Source of the DNA: Mycteria americana
Lineage: Eukaryota > Chordata > Aves > Ciconiiformes > Ciconiidae
Length of the DNA stretch: 64,000 nucleotides
Direction: 5' to 3'
Assembly: GCF_035582795.1 (NCBI RefSeq)
Contig: NC_134366.1
Coordinates: 3,454,828 to 3,518,827, forward strand
The position numbers were made by a program, and so were the translations under genes. Below, piece after piece: positions 23,666 to 64,000 of the stretch. Each line of letters opens with the position of its first letter. The stretch's first letter is position 1. Below the pieces are notes generated by a model. The model saw only the letters and a program-made list of their open reading frames with translations, did not search any database and had not been told where the DNA came from.

Positions 23666-26487
23666 GTGAGACCAAGCGGAGGGGCGGGGAGGAGCTGGGC
23701 GAGACCACTGCCAGGCGGGGGGGGGGTGGGGGGGAGGCGGCGTCCCGTTGCTATGGAAACGGGGGCGCGCGGCCTTGGCGGGCTTCTCCGTGCTCGCAGG
23801 TCGTTCCTGTCAGCGGCCATGTCACACACCGGTCTCTAAGGCATTTCTGGCTTATCTGTATAAATTACTGTGCAAAAAAGCTCTTACTCTCTATATTTTT
23901 CATCACTGACTGCAGTTGGTGTGAGTTACCACAGCAGAAAAGTGTAATGATCTTAATAAAGGCCCCAGGCTATGGGTATATTTGGGCCGTAGCCGAAACA
24001 AGCGGTTTGCACTGTCTCACAGGTGCCGTGGTCACCGACAGCACGGCATGCCATGTGACATATAGTAATTACACCATATAGCCACCTGATGCAGGTGCGG
24101 TGTCAGTCAAGGAAAAATGGGGCTCGGGCGCTGTCGGGTCAGTCGTTAGTGGTGTGGTAACTAATGGAAGGCACAGCTGAACGAAGCTTCTCCTCCTGCT
24201 GAAAGTCACCTCGCTTTCGGTAAGCATGACTGGTATAGAAAACTGTAAGGCCAGACCTGTTTCTGTCCATGGGAGAGGCAAGGGCAGTATTTGCTAGAAA
24301 AGAGAAGAACGGGTGGCTGAAAAAGTTCAAATATTTCACTATGAGCTGAGAGCTGCTCTTGTGTGTGGCAGCAGCCTTTGGTGAAATTCCCCAGATCTCT
24401 GGATTCACACCAGGATCAAGATAAAGCGTGTGGGCTTCCGCTGCTGTGGGGGTTTGTTTTTCTGACCTTGTAGGTGTTACTTTTTTTAGGGTTCACGAGA
24501 GTCCAGAAGAAGAGCCACACATCCTGCTGGAGTGTGACAGCGGCGTGCTGGACGCCATACAAAAACATCTGAAACTGTACAAGATCCGGAGGAAAGTAAA
24601 CATCACCCCTTGCCTTGACCTCTCTTTGTGGGCTGTCATCCCTGGGGAGCGGGCTGGAGACATTGCCGGTTCCCTCGCTAAATGTGCAGACCAGGCTCTG
24701 ATTTTAACTCCTGACCCCAGAACAGAAGTCATGGGCTGGAGACTGATTACAAAGAAAGGAGCAAATCTATCAGAGATTATCCCTGGGAGTCATATTGGAA
24801 ACATTCAGGATTACCACAGGCACAGGTATAAAGAAGGTAAAGCCAAGTCCTGTTTTGCACTCTGTGTCACTGGATTTCGCGAAATTTATTTATTTATGTA
24901 TTATCACAGTTTCCTCTTATTATCAGAGTCCATACGCTGATATAAGACAGAGGAATAAATTATAAAAGCCACATTGGTATGTCTCAATGTGTTTAACTGG
25001 TTAATAAGTACAGGTATTATTTGCTACTTTGAGGATAAAAGTGATCTGGTAGTTGTAATTCTCTCTGGTGGCAGAATCAATATTTGGGTACAGTTTCCTA
25101 TTACTAAGATTATGGGGCGGTGGGTCAGGAACGCTAACAGCAAAAGAAAGCCAGGATTATTCATTTTCTTAGAGGGAAACTTCTGTGGTTTGAGTCATTT
25201 TGATTATTTTGGGATTATGCACAGTCTGTGTGTTTTCTTTGTTGCTAAGGAAGGAAAAGGAAACACCCTAACTTACTTTCCTAAAAATGTATGACTGGAT
25301 TTGCAGAGTTAACTCACAGGCCAAGGAGCGGACGTTTGACCTGAGAGGGAACTCAGTCCCGGGAGCCCCTGTGCCTGCGCAGAGCTCCCATGGATTTTAC
25401 TGTGTCCACACAGATAGTGGATTAAATTAATTGGCAGCCTGAAAGATGGTGGTCCTCTGCTTATAAACAGTGACCTAAGTCCATCAGTGTTTGGAAAAGC
25501 AAGCTGTTAATGGGTCAGACTGGGCTGGACTGTGGTGGTGTGCCGCCTCCCTGAGACACCAGCACTCACCTTGCTCTGCGGCAGCAGAAAGCTGGGTGCA
25601 ACGCTCTGCTTCAAAAAAATACTGGGTTTGTGTCATTGGTCACAAAAAGAACAACTACTTACACGGACATTTGGCATTTGGGCTTTAACAAAGACAGTTG
25701 GCTAACTTGTGTTCTTTAGCTTTGAAGAAAATAACTCTTCTTAATAAGAGTCTACTTGTGGGGTGTGGGTGAGAAGGATTTTGGCATTATGTGTACGTTG
25801 ATGCCTTTGTATGGGGGTCTGCATTGTTCTGGGTGCTTTGAATTTCCACTGGTATGGTTGTGAAGTGCTGTAAGCTTCATGAAGTTAGGTTCTAGTGCAG
25901 TTCTCTTTTTACCTGTAAGAGTAAACATCACTTATGGCTAATGATTTCACGTGGGCCCAAGCTGGAGTACTGGGAAGTCCATTATTTCACACTGCTTCTT
26001 ATGGGTTCTCTTGGCTTTACGACTTACAGAGGAGACATATTTCAGAAATCTTAAATACTGACCGCATTTACCAGTTGGTTTTACTTTTTTCCTAGGAATT
26101 CCCGAAGGTGTGAAAGATCTCCCTCCTGGAGTAGCCCTCCCGCTGGAATCAAACCTGGCCTACATGAATGGCATCAGCTTTACCAAAGGCTGTTATATTG
26201 GACAGGAGTTGACAGCCAGGACCCACCACATGGGTGTCATTCGCAAACGTCTGCTGCCAGTCCACTTTTCAGCTCCTCTTCCCAAGGACAGCATTCCCGA
26301 GGGTGCCGAGATCTTAACCGAATCAGGAAAGTCGGCCGGCAAGTTCCGGGCTGGAGGAGGTGAACTTGGTATAGCTTTGCTGAGGTTAGCTAATATAAAT
26401 GATCCGCTCAGCCTAAATATAGCAGGTGATAAAGTGAAGCTCACTGCAAGTATACCCAAATGGTGGCCAAAACCCACTAGTAAATAA
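23382..26487 (+). CDS. IBA57: IBA57, mitochondrial iron-sulfur cluster assembly factor (3 exons)
   Basis: Joining 23382-23665, 24490-24836 and 26096-26487 gives 1023 bases and 340 residues, close to the human length (356). IBA57 is a GcvT/YgfZ-family folate-binding protein of the mitochondrial matrix that acts with ISCA1/ISCA2 in making 4Fe-4S clusters for lipoate synthase, aconitase and respiratory complexes. The N-terminus is Ala/Arg-rich without acids, as in a transit peptide. The GcvT-like domain begins at [20 protein letters not shown], and the family signature [17 protein letters not shown] is in exon 3 (about 26186-26236), with the conserved Cys of KGCYxGQE present. All junctions are GT-AG and keep the frame. 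The start ATG has G at -3 and overlaps a YY1 motif. It follows GJC2 as in human. Almost certain. Confidence 0.97.
23666..24489 (+). other. IBA57: IBA57 intron 1
   Basis: 824 bases, GTGAG donor and TTTTTTTAG acceptor. It begins with a G-rich tract (about 23715-23736) that could form a G-quadruplex, followed by the X-box. No exon was seen inside. Confidence 0.85.
23747..23760 (+). promoter_or_regulatory. RFX X-box motif in IBA57 intron 1
   Basis: GTTGCTATGGAAAC fits the RFX consensus RYYNYY-(1-3)-RRNRAC at every position. It is flanked by CCC and GGG, so the inverted repeat extends to 20 bases. It lies 82 bases after exon 1, still in the CpG island. Confidence 0.55.
24490..24836 (+). CDS. IBA57: IBA57 exon 2
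   Basis: Completes the Arg codon split with exon 1 and reads [20 protein letters not shown] through [17 protein letters not shown], ending in a one-base split codon before GTAAAG. The content matches the middle of the IBA57 fold. Confidence 0.95.
24837..26095 (+). other. IBA57: IBA57 intron 2
   Basis: 1259 bases with GTAAAG donor and TTTTTTCCTAG acceptor. Nothing else was recognised. Confidence 0.85.
26096..26487 (+). CDS. IBA57: IBA57 exon 3 (terminal coding exon)
   Basis: Starts with the last two bases of the split Gly codon ([19 protein letters not shown]) and contains the KGCYIGQE folate-binding signature. It ends [14 protein letters not shown] at 26485-26487. Confidence 0.97.
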
Positions 26488-28620
26488 ATGAAGAACCACC
26501 ACTCGCACATTTGCCTTACTGAGAATATATTTTGTGTGATGAGTTTGGGAAGGCGACTCTGCCTTCAGCTGTTGTTTGTGGTGGTTGATGGGGAGGGCAT
26601 TACAGCATTCTTCAAACTGGGACTAAACGGCAGGAACCCAAACCAGCGGCGGGTTGCTGAGGACAGGAGGATAACCTGTTAAGCGTTGTGGAGAGACTCG
26701 TACAGGGTACGCAGGGAAGCGCACCTTTTCCTGAGGGCACCCCGTATTTATGTAGGGGGTGCCACGTGTCGTTGGGTTGGACTGCTGCTGAATTTTCAGT
26801 CCACCACTCGCTCAATCCAACTGTGCTCTGCGTAGGGTGCGGTGTGTGTTCGGACTGAAGTGAGCAATGGGAGCAGGAGTTTCCCTGTTGTACGCACTGA
26901 ATGTTTCTGTTCAGAATAACCATTCTGTGGTATTATAATGTGGGTTTGTTTTTTTTTTTAACGGAGAGCATGCTGCTCTTACCTTGCATATGAGACATAC
27001 TCAGGCTGAAGTGTTCACTGCAAATTACTCCTTGCATTGAGCTGCTTCTTAAACTTGCTGATTGGGTGGGTGTTTTTGCCCACCACTCTAACTGCTAATT
27101 GTGTTCAGGTAGAGGAATACCTTGTACTCCACATTTCAGACCTTGATTTTAAGTCATCCCTGGTGGGAAAGCTCCCAAACATCCCCGTCCCATCCCTGGC
27201 TTCAGCGCCGGCAGAGGGAGCACAGCCAGCAGCAGCCAACTCCTCTGCCGCTCCTGACCTCGGTCAGGCACGCTTCCTTCACTCAAACAACTGTTTCAGA
27301 GAGGAAAGTGATATTTTACAGAAATAAGGTACAGTGGTGCGTGCCCTGGGCTGACTATTGTATTGGTGTACTGGTGCTTGGCAGAATAATCTCTTACTAG
27401 AAGCACGTGCCCTCCAGTTGCCAAAAACAGTTGAGCGGTGGATTTTTTTGGCATCAACATCTTTGCTGTCATCTTGTAGAAAAATCCTCTGCACTTTCCT
27501 GAAGCCTTTGGCAAGGGTTACCTCAATCCCTCCACAAAGCTGGTGAAGGGACTGTGTGTCCCCATCTCAGACCTTTGCTCCTTCCCTCAGCGTTAAGCTG
27601 CAGTCCCTGGGGAAGGAGTTAATGCCACACGTGCTCTTCGCTGAGCCTGGTGTTCCTGATGGAGGATTTTCACCACACTCCTTTCTCTGGCCACTTCACC
27701 ACCACACTTGTTCTGAGAGCTCTCTGTACCCCTCGTACAAAAACCTGTCTGGGGTGAGTCCCTGCTGCCATCTCTAGCTGAGGTTTTCTCCGTCCCCAGT
27801 GGGTTTTCAGAGCAGCCCAGTACTTCAGGGTTTCTTTGCTGCTTTTTTTCTGGCTCCTGCTGCTCTTCTGTCTTCACACTTTTTCTTCCTTCTGCGGTCA
27901 ATGTATTCTTCTTTGCTTCCCCAAAGCCAGCCAGCTCTGTGCCTCCTAACCCTGTCAACCTGCAGTAATTTATAGGAGCCCTATGTATTTTTGTATTAGA
28001 ATAAATCTATCACACGCCCACTCTTGGAATGGCGCGTGTGCGGAAGGGCGTGATGAGAGACATGAGTGGGTGAGATGCCCTTCCGACCAAAAAAAAAAGC
28101 TCTTGCATGCATATTTGTGACAAAAACTGCCCAAAGCACATTCTGCCGCTGTTTCAGTGTCACTGTGAAGGGAATTTGTGAAAAATGCTTATATTGGGTT
28201 GCTTGTAAAATGAGTTTGTGGAATATCTCATTAAAAGTTTATTGTATCAGTAATTGAAATGTGACTTGTCTGAAAGAGAAGAGATGCTACCTTTTATTTA
28301 CCTTGTGTGAAGGTATACAACGGAATACTTTTTCAGGTTGCTTGCTGACAAGAAAACCTGTCTTACACTGTTCGTCACCCCTTTGTCAGGTTTGAGATTG
28401 TTAACAAAGTCTCTTTCCGCTGGAAAAATAAATGCAACTGCAGTGCTTTACCCTTTCTGGATCCTCCGAACACGACAAAGGCGAGACTATGCTGCCTGCG
28501 TTGATGCCGCTTTGCCAGAAGCAGCTTTTCCTCCCTGCCGCCCATCGTGCCAAGCCTCCTCAGAATAGTTATATTGTACTGGTACGCACACAGCCTGAAT
28601 AAACACTACAGTTGTTCTGT
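26488..28620 (+). other. IBA57: IBA57 3' untranslated region (end uncertain)
   Basis: No coding frame was recognised. Candidate polyadenylation hexamers are AATAAA at 28000-28005, ATTAAA near 28230 and AATAAA at 28599-28604, the last followed by GTTGTTCTGTT. The true end may be any of these. Confidence 0.45.
28599..28604 (+). terminator. IBA57: Candidate polyadenylation signal of IBA57
   Basis: AATAAA with a GT-rich stretch within 20 bases. An earlier AATAAA at 28000 is an alternative. Confidence 0.4.
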
Positions 28621-29293
28621 TAGGGGAAGCCCTGCAGCTCTTTTCCTGGCGCACACACACGTTTCTTTTGTCTTCTTAACGTATTTGAAAGGCTTTTCTG
28701 TTGCCAACAGCTGCAGCTTACAAATGTGGGCGCTTAGACACAAAATACGTACGCAGGTTGATTTTTTTGGAGGTACTAGATCACTTCTGGAGGAAGGATG
28801 TGGCAGAAATTGGAGAGGGCAGCCCCAATCCACGCTATCCTTATATTTTTATTCTCCCTCACAGCCTGCTCCATCGTTAATGGCTTTAGTTGGGTGAGCT
28901 TGGGCTGGAAGGCCAGGTTATCGGCTGTGTCGGTACAGGGTTGATTTTTGCAGGGGTGTTTTCTTCGCTGATGATCCATGACAGAGCAAATCTCCCTCAG
29001 CCAAGGTGGGACTGAGTGAAGCAGCACAAGGAGCTCCACTGCTGACCGAAGCCATGGCAGAAGCAGCCAAAAAGGGGCAAATAACCACCCACCTGTTCGT
29101 CAGGTCAGCCAAAGGGCTGAAATGTTCTCAGCAGCACTTTTAATAACCGATTTCTGCAGGAAGGAGGAAATCTTGAGGAATAAAACACTGGCACCGGGCC
29201 CACACAGCCCCTCCACCGCCCCGGGCTGGAAACGAGACGCTTTTATGGTGCAATTCTGTCAGGTTTTCGTGCTTTCCTCAGCACGGGACGAAC

Positions 29294-29317
29294 ATGGCGG
29301 CTGAGGGCAGCTGTCAG
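29294..29317 (+). CDS. MEIOC-like: Candidate alternative first coding exon (8 codons)
   Basis: An ATG with A at -3 and G at +4 reads MAAEGSCQ and runs into CAG|GTAACC, a good donor, in phase 0. That is the phase needed to join exon 2 at 39412. It is about 400 bases upstream of the other candidate first exon. It may be chance, and only RNA can decide. Confidence 0.25.
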
Positions 29318-29701
29318 GTAACCTGCTCAGGTGCTTGTCTCAGACTAAATATAGCTGGAAAATCGGAGCTCCGCTCTCCGAGGGGCCAACCCCTTCCCGA
29401 TCCCCGTTTTCTGGGTGTTTCCCCTCGCTGCCTCAGTTCCCCCTCGCCCTCCCCGCCATAGCAGGTCCCCCACCCCGCTCTGCGATGGTTCGCCCCTCCC
29501 CTTTCCACCCCCCCCGCCCCCCCCCTTTCCCCGGCAGAGTGGTTTCTCCCACCGACGGCCGTTGACCGGGCGCTCGCTCCCCTCCCTTCCCGCCTCGGTT
29601 GGCGGGCGGGAAGCGGCGCGCGCTCGGCGCGGCCGTTGGGGCGGTGCTGTCGGCGCGCGCCGCCCCGGCCCCTCACGGCGGGAGGCGAGAGGGAGGATAA
29701 G

Positions 29702-60624
<30,923 letters not shown>

Positions 60625-62400
60625 TAGCAAATAATAATAATAATAACAAAAGGGAGGCAGAAGGCTGAGGACTGGGAGGGAAGGGCAAAGTGTCCTGCAG
60701 AGTACCATGGAAGGTGTTATTGATAGGTTGTCAAAAAGCAAAAGGGTTAATATAACTGATCATTGCTGCAATTCTATTACTGTGATTCTGGTGTTGAGAG
60801 ACACATCTTGTAATAGTGTTAATGCAATTTTAATATTGCTGGTATTGCAATGTCTGCTACATAAGAATTTTATTATTAAGAGGAACTAAACAATAGCTGA
60901 GCATTTCCTTGTGTGCTTATCCAAAGCTGTGTATCAGCTGTGAGTCAAGCCATGACCTGAAAAACCAGATGTGGTAGAACTTAATTCTCCTTTTTTGTTA
61001 ATGACACAGTTTAGCATACTTAAAATCCATTTGAAAGATATTTCATAATTGTTCAGGGTTTTTTGGTTTTTGTTATTTTTTTTTTCACTGTTATGTAGTT
61101 CTTTTAAGTGCCAAAGTAATCACTAAGTAATTTGCATCCCATCACTCTGTACAGAGCAATCCACACCCCCCGTATTGTTTTTGTGACAGGGAGTCGGGTC
61201 ATTCAGGTTATCGCTAACAATTTGACAAGAATAATCAGTGTTTAATGTTGGTTGTGTGAGATGCTTCAGCAGTTGTGCTGCCGATTCAGTTTCTATCCAA
61301 ACCAATGTAAACCCAGCTTTTCTATAGCATAGTCCATTTAAAATTTTCCATTAAAAAAAAAAAGGATTTTGTAGATTTGCAGTAAGTACTGCATTGAAGT
61401 ACACATTAGCAGGTGATATAAAATTGTCACTCAGGATTAGAAATTAGATTTATTGATTCCTCAGTGGGTTAAAAAACAGTAACTATATAATATAGTATGC
61501 ACTTAATGAAAAAATTATTGTTTGTTATTAATGTAAGTTCATGGTACTATAATTTTCAGAAACATTCCATATTTATTTTAATGTGTTTATTGAATGTTTA
61601 TTTAAAATTCTATTTTAGTAATATAAAGTTGGATATTTTGCCAAATCTTCCGAATAATCAGATTTAACGATTTACTCAGGAAATATGTATATTATTATAT
61701 AAATATACACATGGTATATAGGGATTTTTTTGGGGGAAGGGATGTTTGCAAAATATTTACACAAAGCTAACTATATACTAGGTTACCAAAGCTGTTTAAC
61801 TGATTAATTTTTTGCATGGAAGATTTAATATATTTAATTGCTGTTAACTAGTCTCCATTCTGTGGCTTAGACAATCAGAAGTGTTACGTATTGGTGTGAA
61901 TGTTCAGGGTGAGAATTAGAAAAGAGTGAGTAATTCAAGTTTTGTTCTTAGGGCACTTATAAGTATTTTAATGCTTTAACAACAGTCTTACTGTTACACG
62001 ATCTCTTAACATGTACTAATAACCAACTAAGGTTCTTCAGTATCAGTATATTAATGAATGGCTTTGGAGAGCAGTTCTTATTTTAAAAGTGGATTAAGTT
62101 GGGGTTATGAGCAAGGTTTGAAAGACAAAAATGAAGCTTTTTATGTTCCATAGTGTTCGATGTTGAATTTGACATTTTGTGGATAAATATATAATTGTTT
62201 CCATATATATATGTACTTGCAAAATGTTCCAAATGCAGTTCTGTAGTTTTGGATCTGTGGATGTTTCTAGAGCAGATGTAGTCTCAATAGTACCATCGTT
62301 AACTATAATGAGGCAGTAGCTACATACCTTTATAGAAAAAAGTCACACAAGCCTCATTGTAATCCACTGAATAAAGTTTAAAACCAAGAGGCGAATCGGA
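60625..62400 (+). other. MEIOC-like: Probable MEIOC-like 3' untranslated region
   Basis: AT-rich with no coding frame. It contains a short (AATAAT)n run just after the stop, ATTAAA near 61350 and AATAAA at 62370-62375. The exact end is unknown. Confidence 0.4.
62370..62375 (+). terminator. MEIOC-like: Candidate polyadenylation signal of the MEIOC-like gene
   Basis: AATAAA after the last coding exon in the right orientation. The downstream GU-rich element is weak, so an earlier or later site is possible. Confidence 0.35.
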
Positions 62401-64000
62401 ATCTTAGTATAGCAAGATTATCCCCCCCTCCCCCCCCAAAAAAAGTGAGTTCAACTTAAGAGAATATTTTCAGCCTTAGCCTAAAAAACAGGTAGTGGAG
62501 AGAGTTGTTTTAGTGTGAGTGTTTTCTCTGTGTGCATGTGCAATTTATTTGCGCAAACTAATTTAAGAAGGTTCGATTTGCGTTTCTGAAACTAATTAAC
62601 TATACTCCACGGTTTAAAAAGTGGAGTCTACAGTATTTCAGTTAATGAATAATTTTGTTTTATAATTACGATTACTGTGTTGACAGGAAATCAGAATTTG
62701 AAAGTCTTGATCAGCTTTTCTGTTTACAGAACAATTGTAGTCCTGCAGAATTGTTTTGTAGTGGCGAATGTATAGGGCGTAGTAGGTCCTTATTGTATTG
62801 CTCGTGTGTTAATTATTATTGTGAAGGGATGTGGTCTTAATCGGTTCATAACATAGTTAACGTGCCTTTAACAGTCTCATTTTTCAAAAATGGTAAGTAG
62901 CTGTACTCTCACTTCTGTTTTCAACTGCAGTTTAAAAATGCATTTAAAAAGGGTTACAGTGTGGCTGCATTTGACTATAGCTAACGATTAGCCTACACTG
63001 TTAATGTTGTATACTGTTAGACCGCCCAGGTATGGGCTGTTTAACAAGCGTAAAGCACCGTAGCTGTAGAGAGTCACCACAGGTCAAATGTGGTAGGATC
63101 AGATTTTCCTTGTCATGCTCTACAAATGCAACCAGCACGCACTCATATTTCATTTTGCCTTGCTCTGTTTTCTTCATAAAAAAACTCTGGGTCTTCATAT
63201 CAAAATGATTTGGTGCCCATTTCTTTAAATTTGGTTGATTATGGACAGCTTTAGACCTATAAAGACAAAAGTCCTTTCAGAATGCTTCAGTTCTGTTGCT
63301 TTATTATACACCCTTTTATATTTCAGGGTAAAAAACCACTGTATTTTATAAAACAACCACCTGGAGTTGCAGCAGCTCTGTTACGGTCATAATATTTTTA
63401 GCTGCCTAGTGTTTAATTTGGCAACAGTGTACAAATTCTGTAAGTATTGCACTGAATTTTTAGTGTGAATAAGTATAATGCTTCTGGTTTTAGGGACTAA
63501 TTGTATTCACATTTTACTGACTTCAGTGGAAGCAGAGTTAAGGTGTTAGGTCACACATAAGCCAGAAAGGTGTTTTTGTTTTGGAGTTTGATTTTTTTTT
63601 TTTTTTTTTTTCTTTTCCCATTTGTGGAGCAATTGGGTAAAATTTAGGTTACTCCCCCGCCACCCCCCATTTGTTGAGATTTAATAGTTCTCTTTTTTTC
63701 TGTTTTGATTTATGCAATTTAAATTTTTAAATGAGGTGAAGAAGGTAGCAGAGTTGTAGCTAGTAATGGTAGCAGTGATACTAGATTGCTCCAGTTTAAG
63801 AAAATGGGATACTTAAGAGTCCCTTCTCAAGTCAATATTATTATTAGGGTGTATGTTTTGATAGTTGGTAGTGAATCTTTAATGCTTTAAAATCCTAGAT
63901 TGATAGTCCAATACAACATAGATTTCAGAATTACGATTATTTCTGTACTCTGTGTAGATAACTGGAGGCTTCTGGTGATTCAACCTTCTTGATTCCCAGA
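62401..64000. other. 3' flank, nothing recognised
   Basis: AT-rich sequence with C-rich (62422-62440) and T-rich (63591-63611) tracts. I see no gene, repeat family or RNA on either strand; it may still be 3' UTR. Confidence 0.5.

Larger units (their letters stand above)
22960..23830. promoter_or_regulatory. IBA57: CpG island promoter of IBA57
   Basis: A strongly GC- and CpG-rich block spans the IBA57 upstream region, first exon and start of intron 1. It contains a minisatellite, a CTCF-type site, YY1-type motifs and an RFX X-box, listed separately. There is no TATA box, as usual for a housekeeping mitochondrial gene. Long frames on the minus strand here (22921-23708) come from the composition. 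Confidence 0.8.

Noticed and set aside
22921-23708. Long minus-strand frames (up to 260 codons) over the IBA57 promoter
   Set aside because: Gly/Pro/Arg-rich translations of a CpG island and its minisatellite, antisense to a real exon.

Overview
The window is vertebrate nuclear DNA, almost certainly from a bird. It carries CR1 LINE copies with the typical avian 3' end, a 571-bp avian-type solo LTR with a 5-bp target duplication, GT-AG introns of modest size, CpG-island promoters and no bacterial gene packing. I cannot name the species.

Three genes lie head-to-tail on the + strand. (1) GJC2 (connexin-47), one coding exon at 12053-13300. A probable non-coding first exon ends at 7926, and a long 3' region ends in good polyadenylation signals near 18385. 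(2) IBA57, a mitochondrial folate-binding Fe-S maturation factor: three coding exons between 23382 and 26487, starting in a CpG island, 340 residues. (3) A complete MEIOC-family gene (meiosis-specific coiled-coil protein) that I assembled from eight exons between 29702 and 60624, giving one open frame of 942 residues. Exons 3-8 are very well supported; exons 1-2 rest on frame continuity, splice sites and a CpG-island start.

Region by region: 1-7600 shows no recognisable gene. 7600-18400 is GJC2. 18400-22950 is intergenic with nothing recognisable. 22950-28620 is IBA57, with a GC-rich minisatellite and CTCF, YY1 and RFX-type motifs at its promoter. 29290-62400 is the MEIOC-like gene, whose introns hold CR1 fragments in introns 2, 3 and 7 and the solo LTR in intron 7. 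62400-64000 is 3' flank.

GJC2-IBA57 adjacency in the same orientation matches the human 1q42 order as I recall it. A MEIOC gene is not expected there: human MEIOC is, to my knowledge, close to GJC1, the sister of GJC2, on 17q21. The best reading is that this is a second MEIOC, the partner left by the ancient duplication that also produced GJC1/GJC2, kept in birds and absent from the human locus. That is the main discovery candidate. The three genes do not form a pathway: a glial gap-junction channel, a mitochondrial 4Fe-4S assembly factor and a germ-line meiotic regulator are neighbours by descent.
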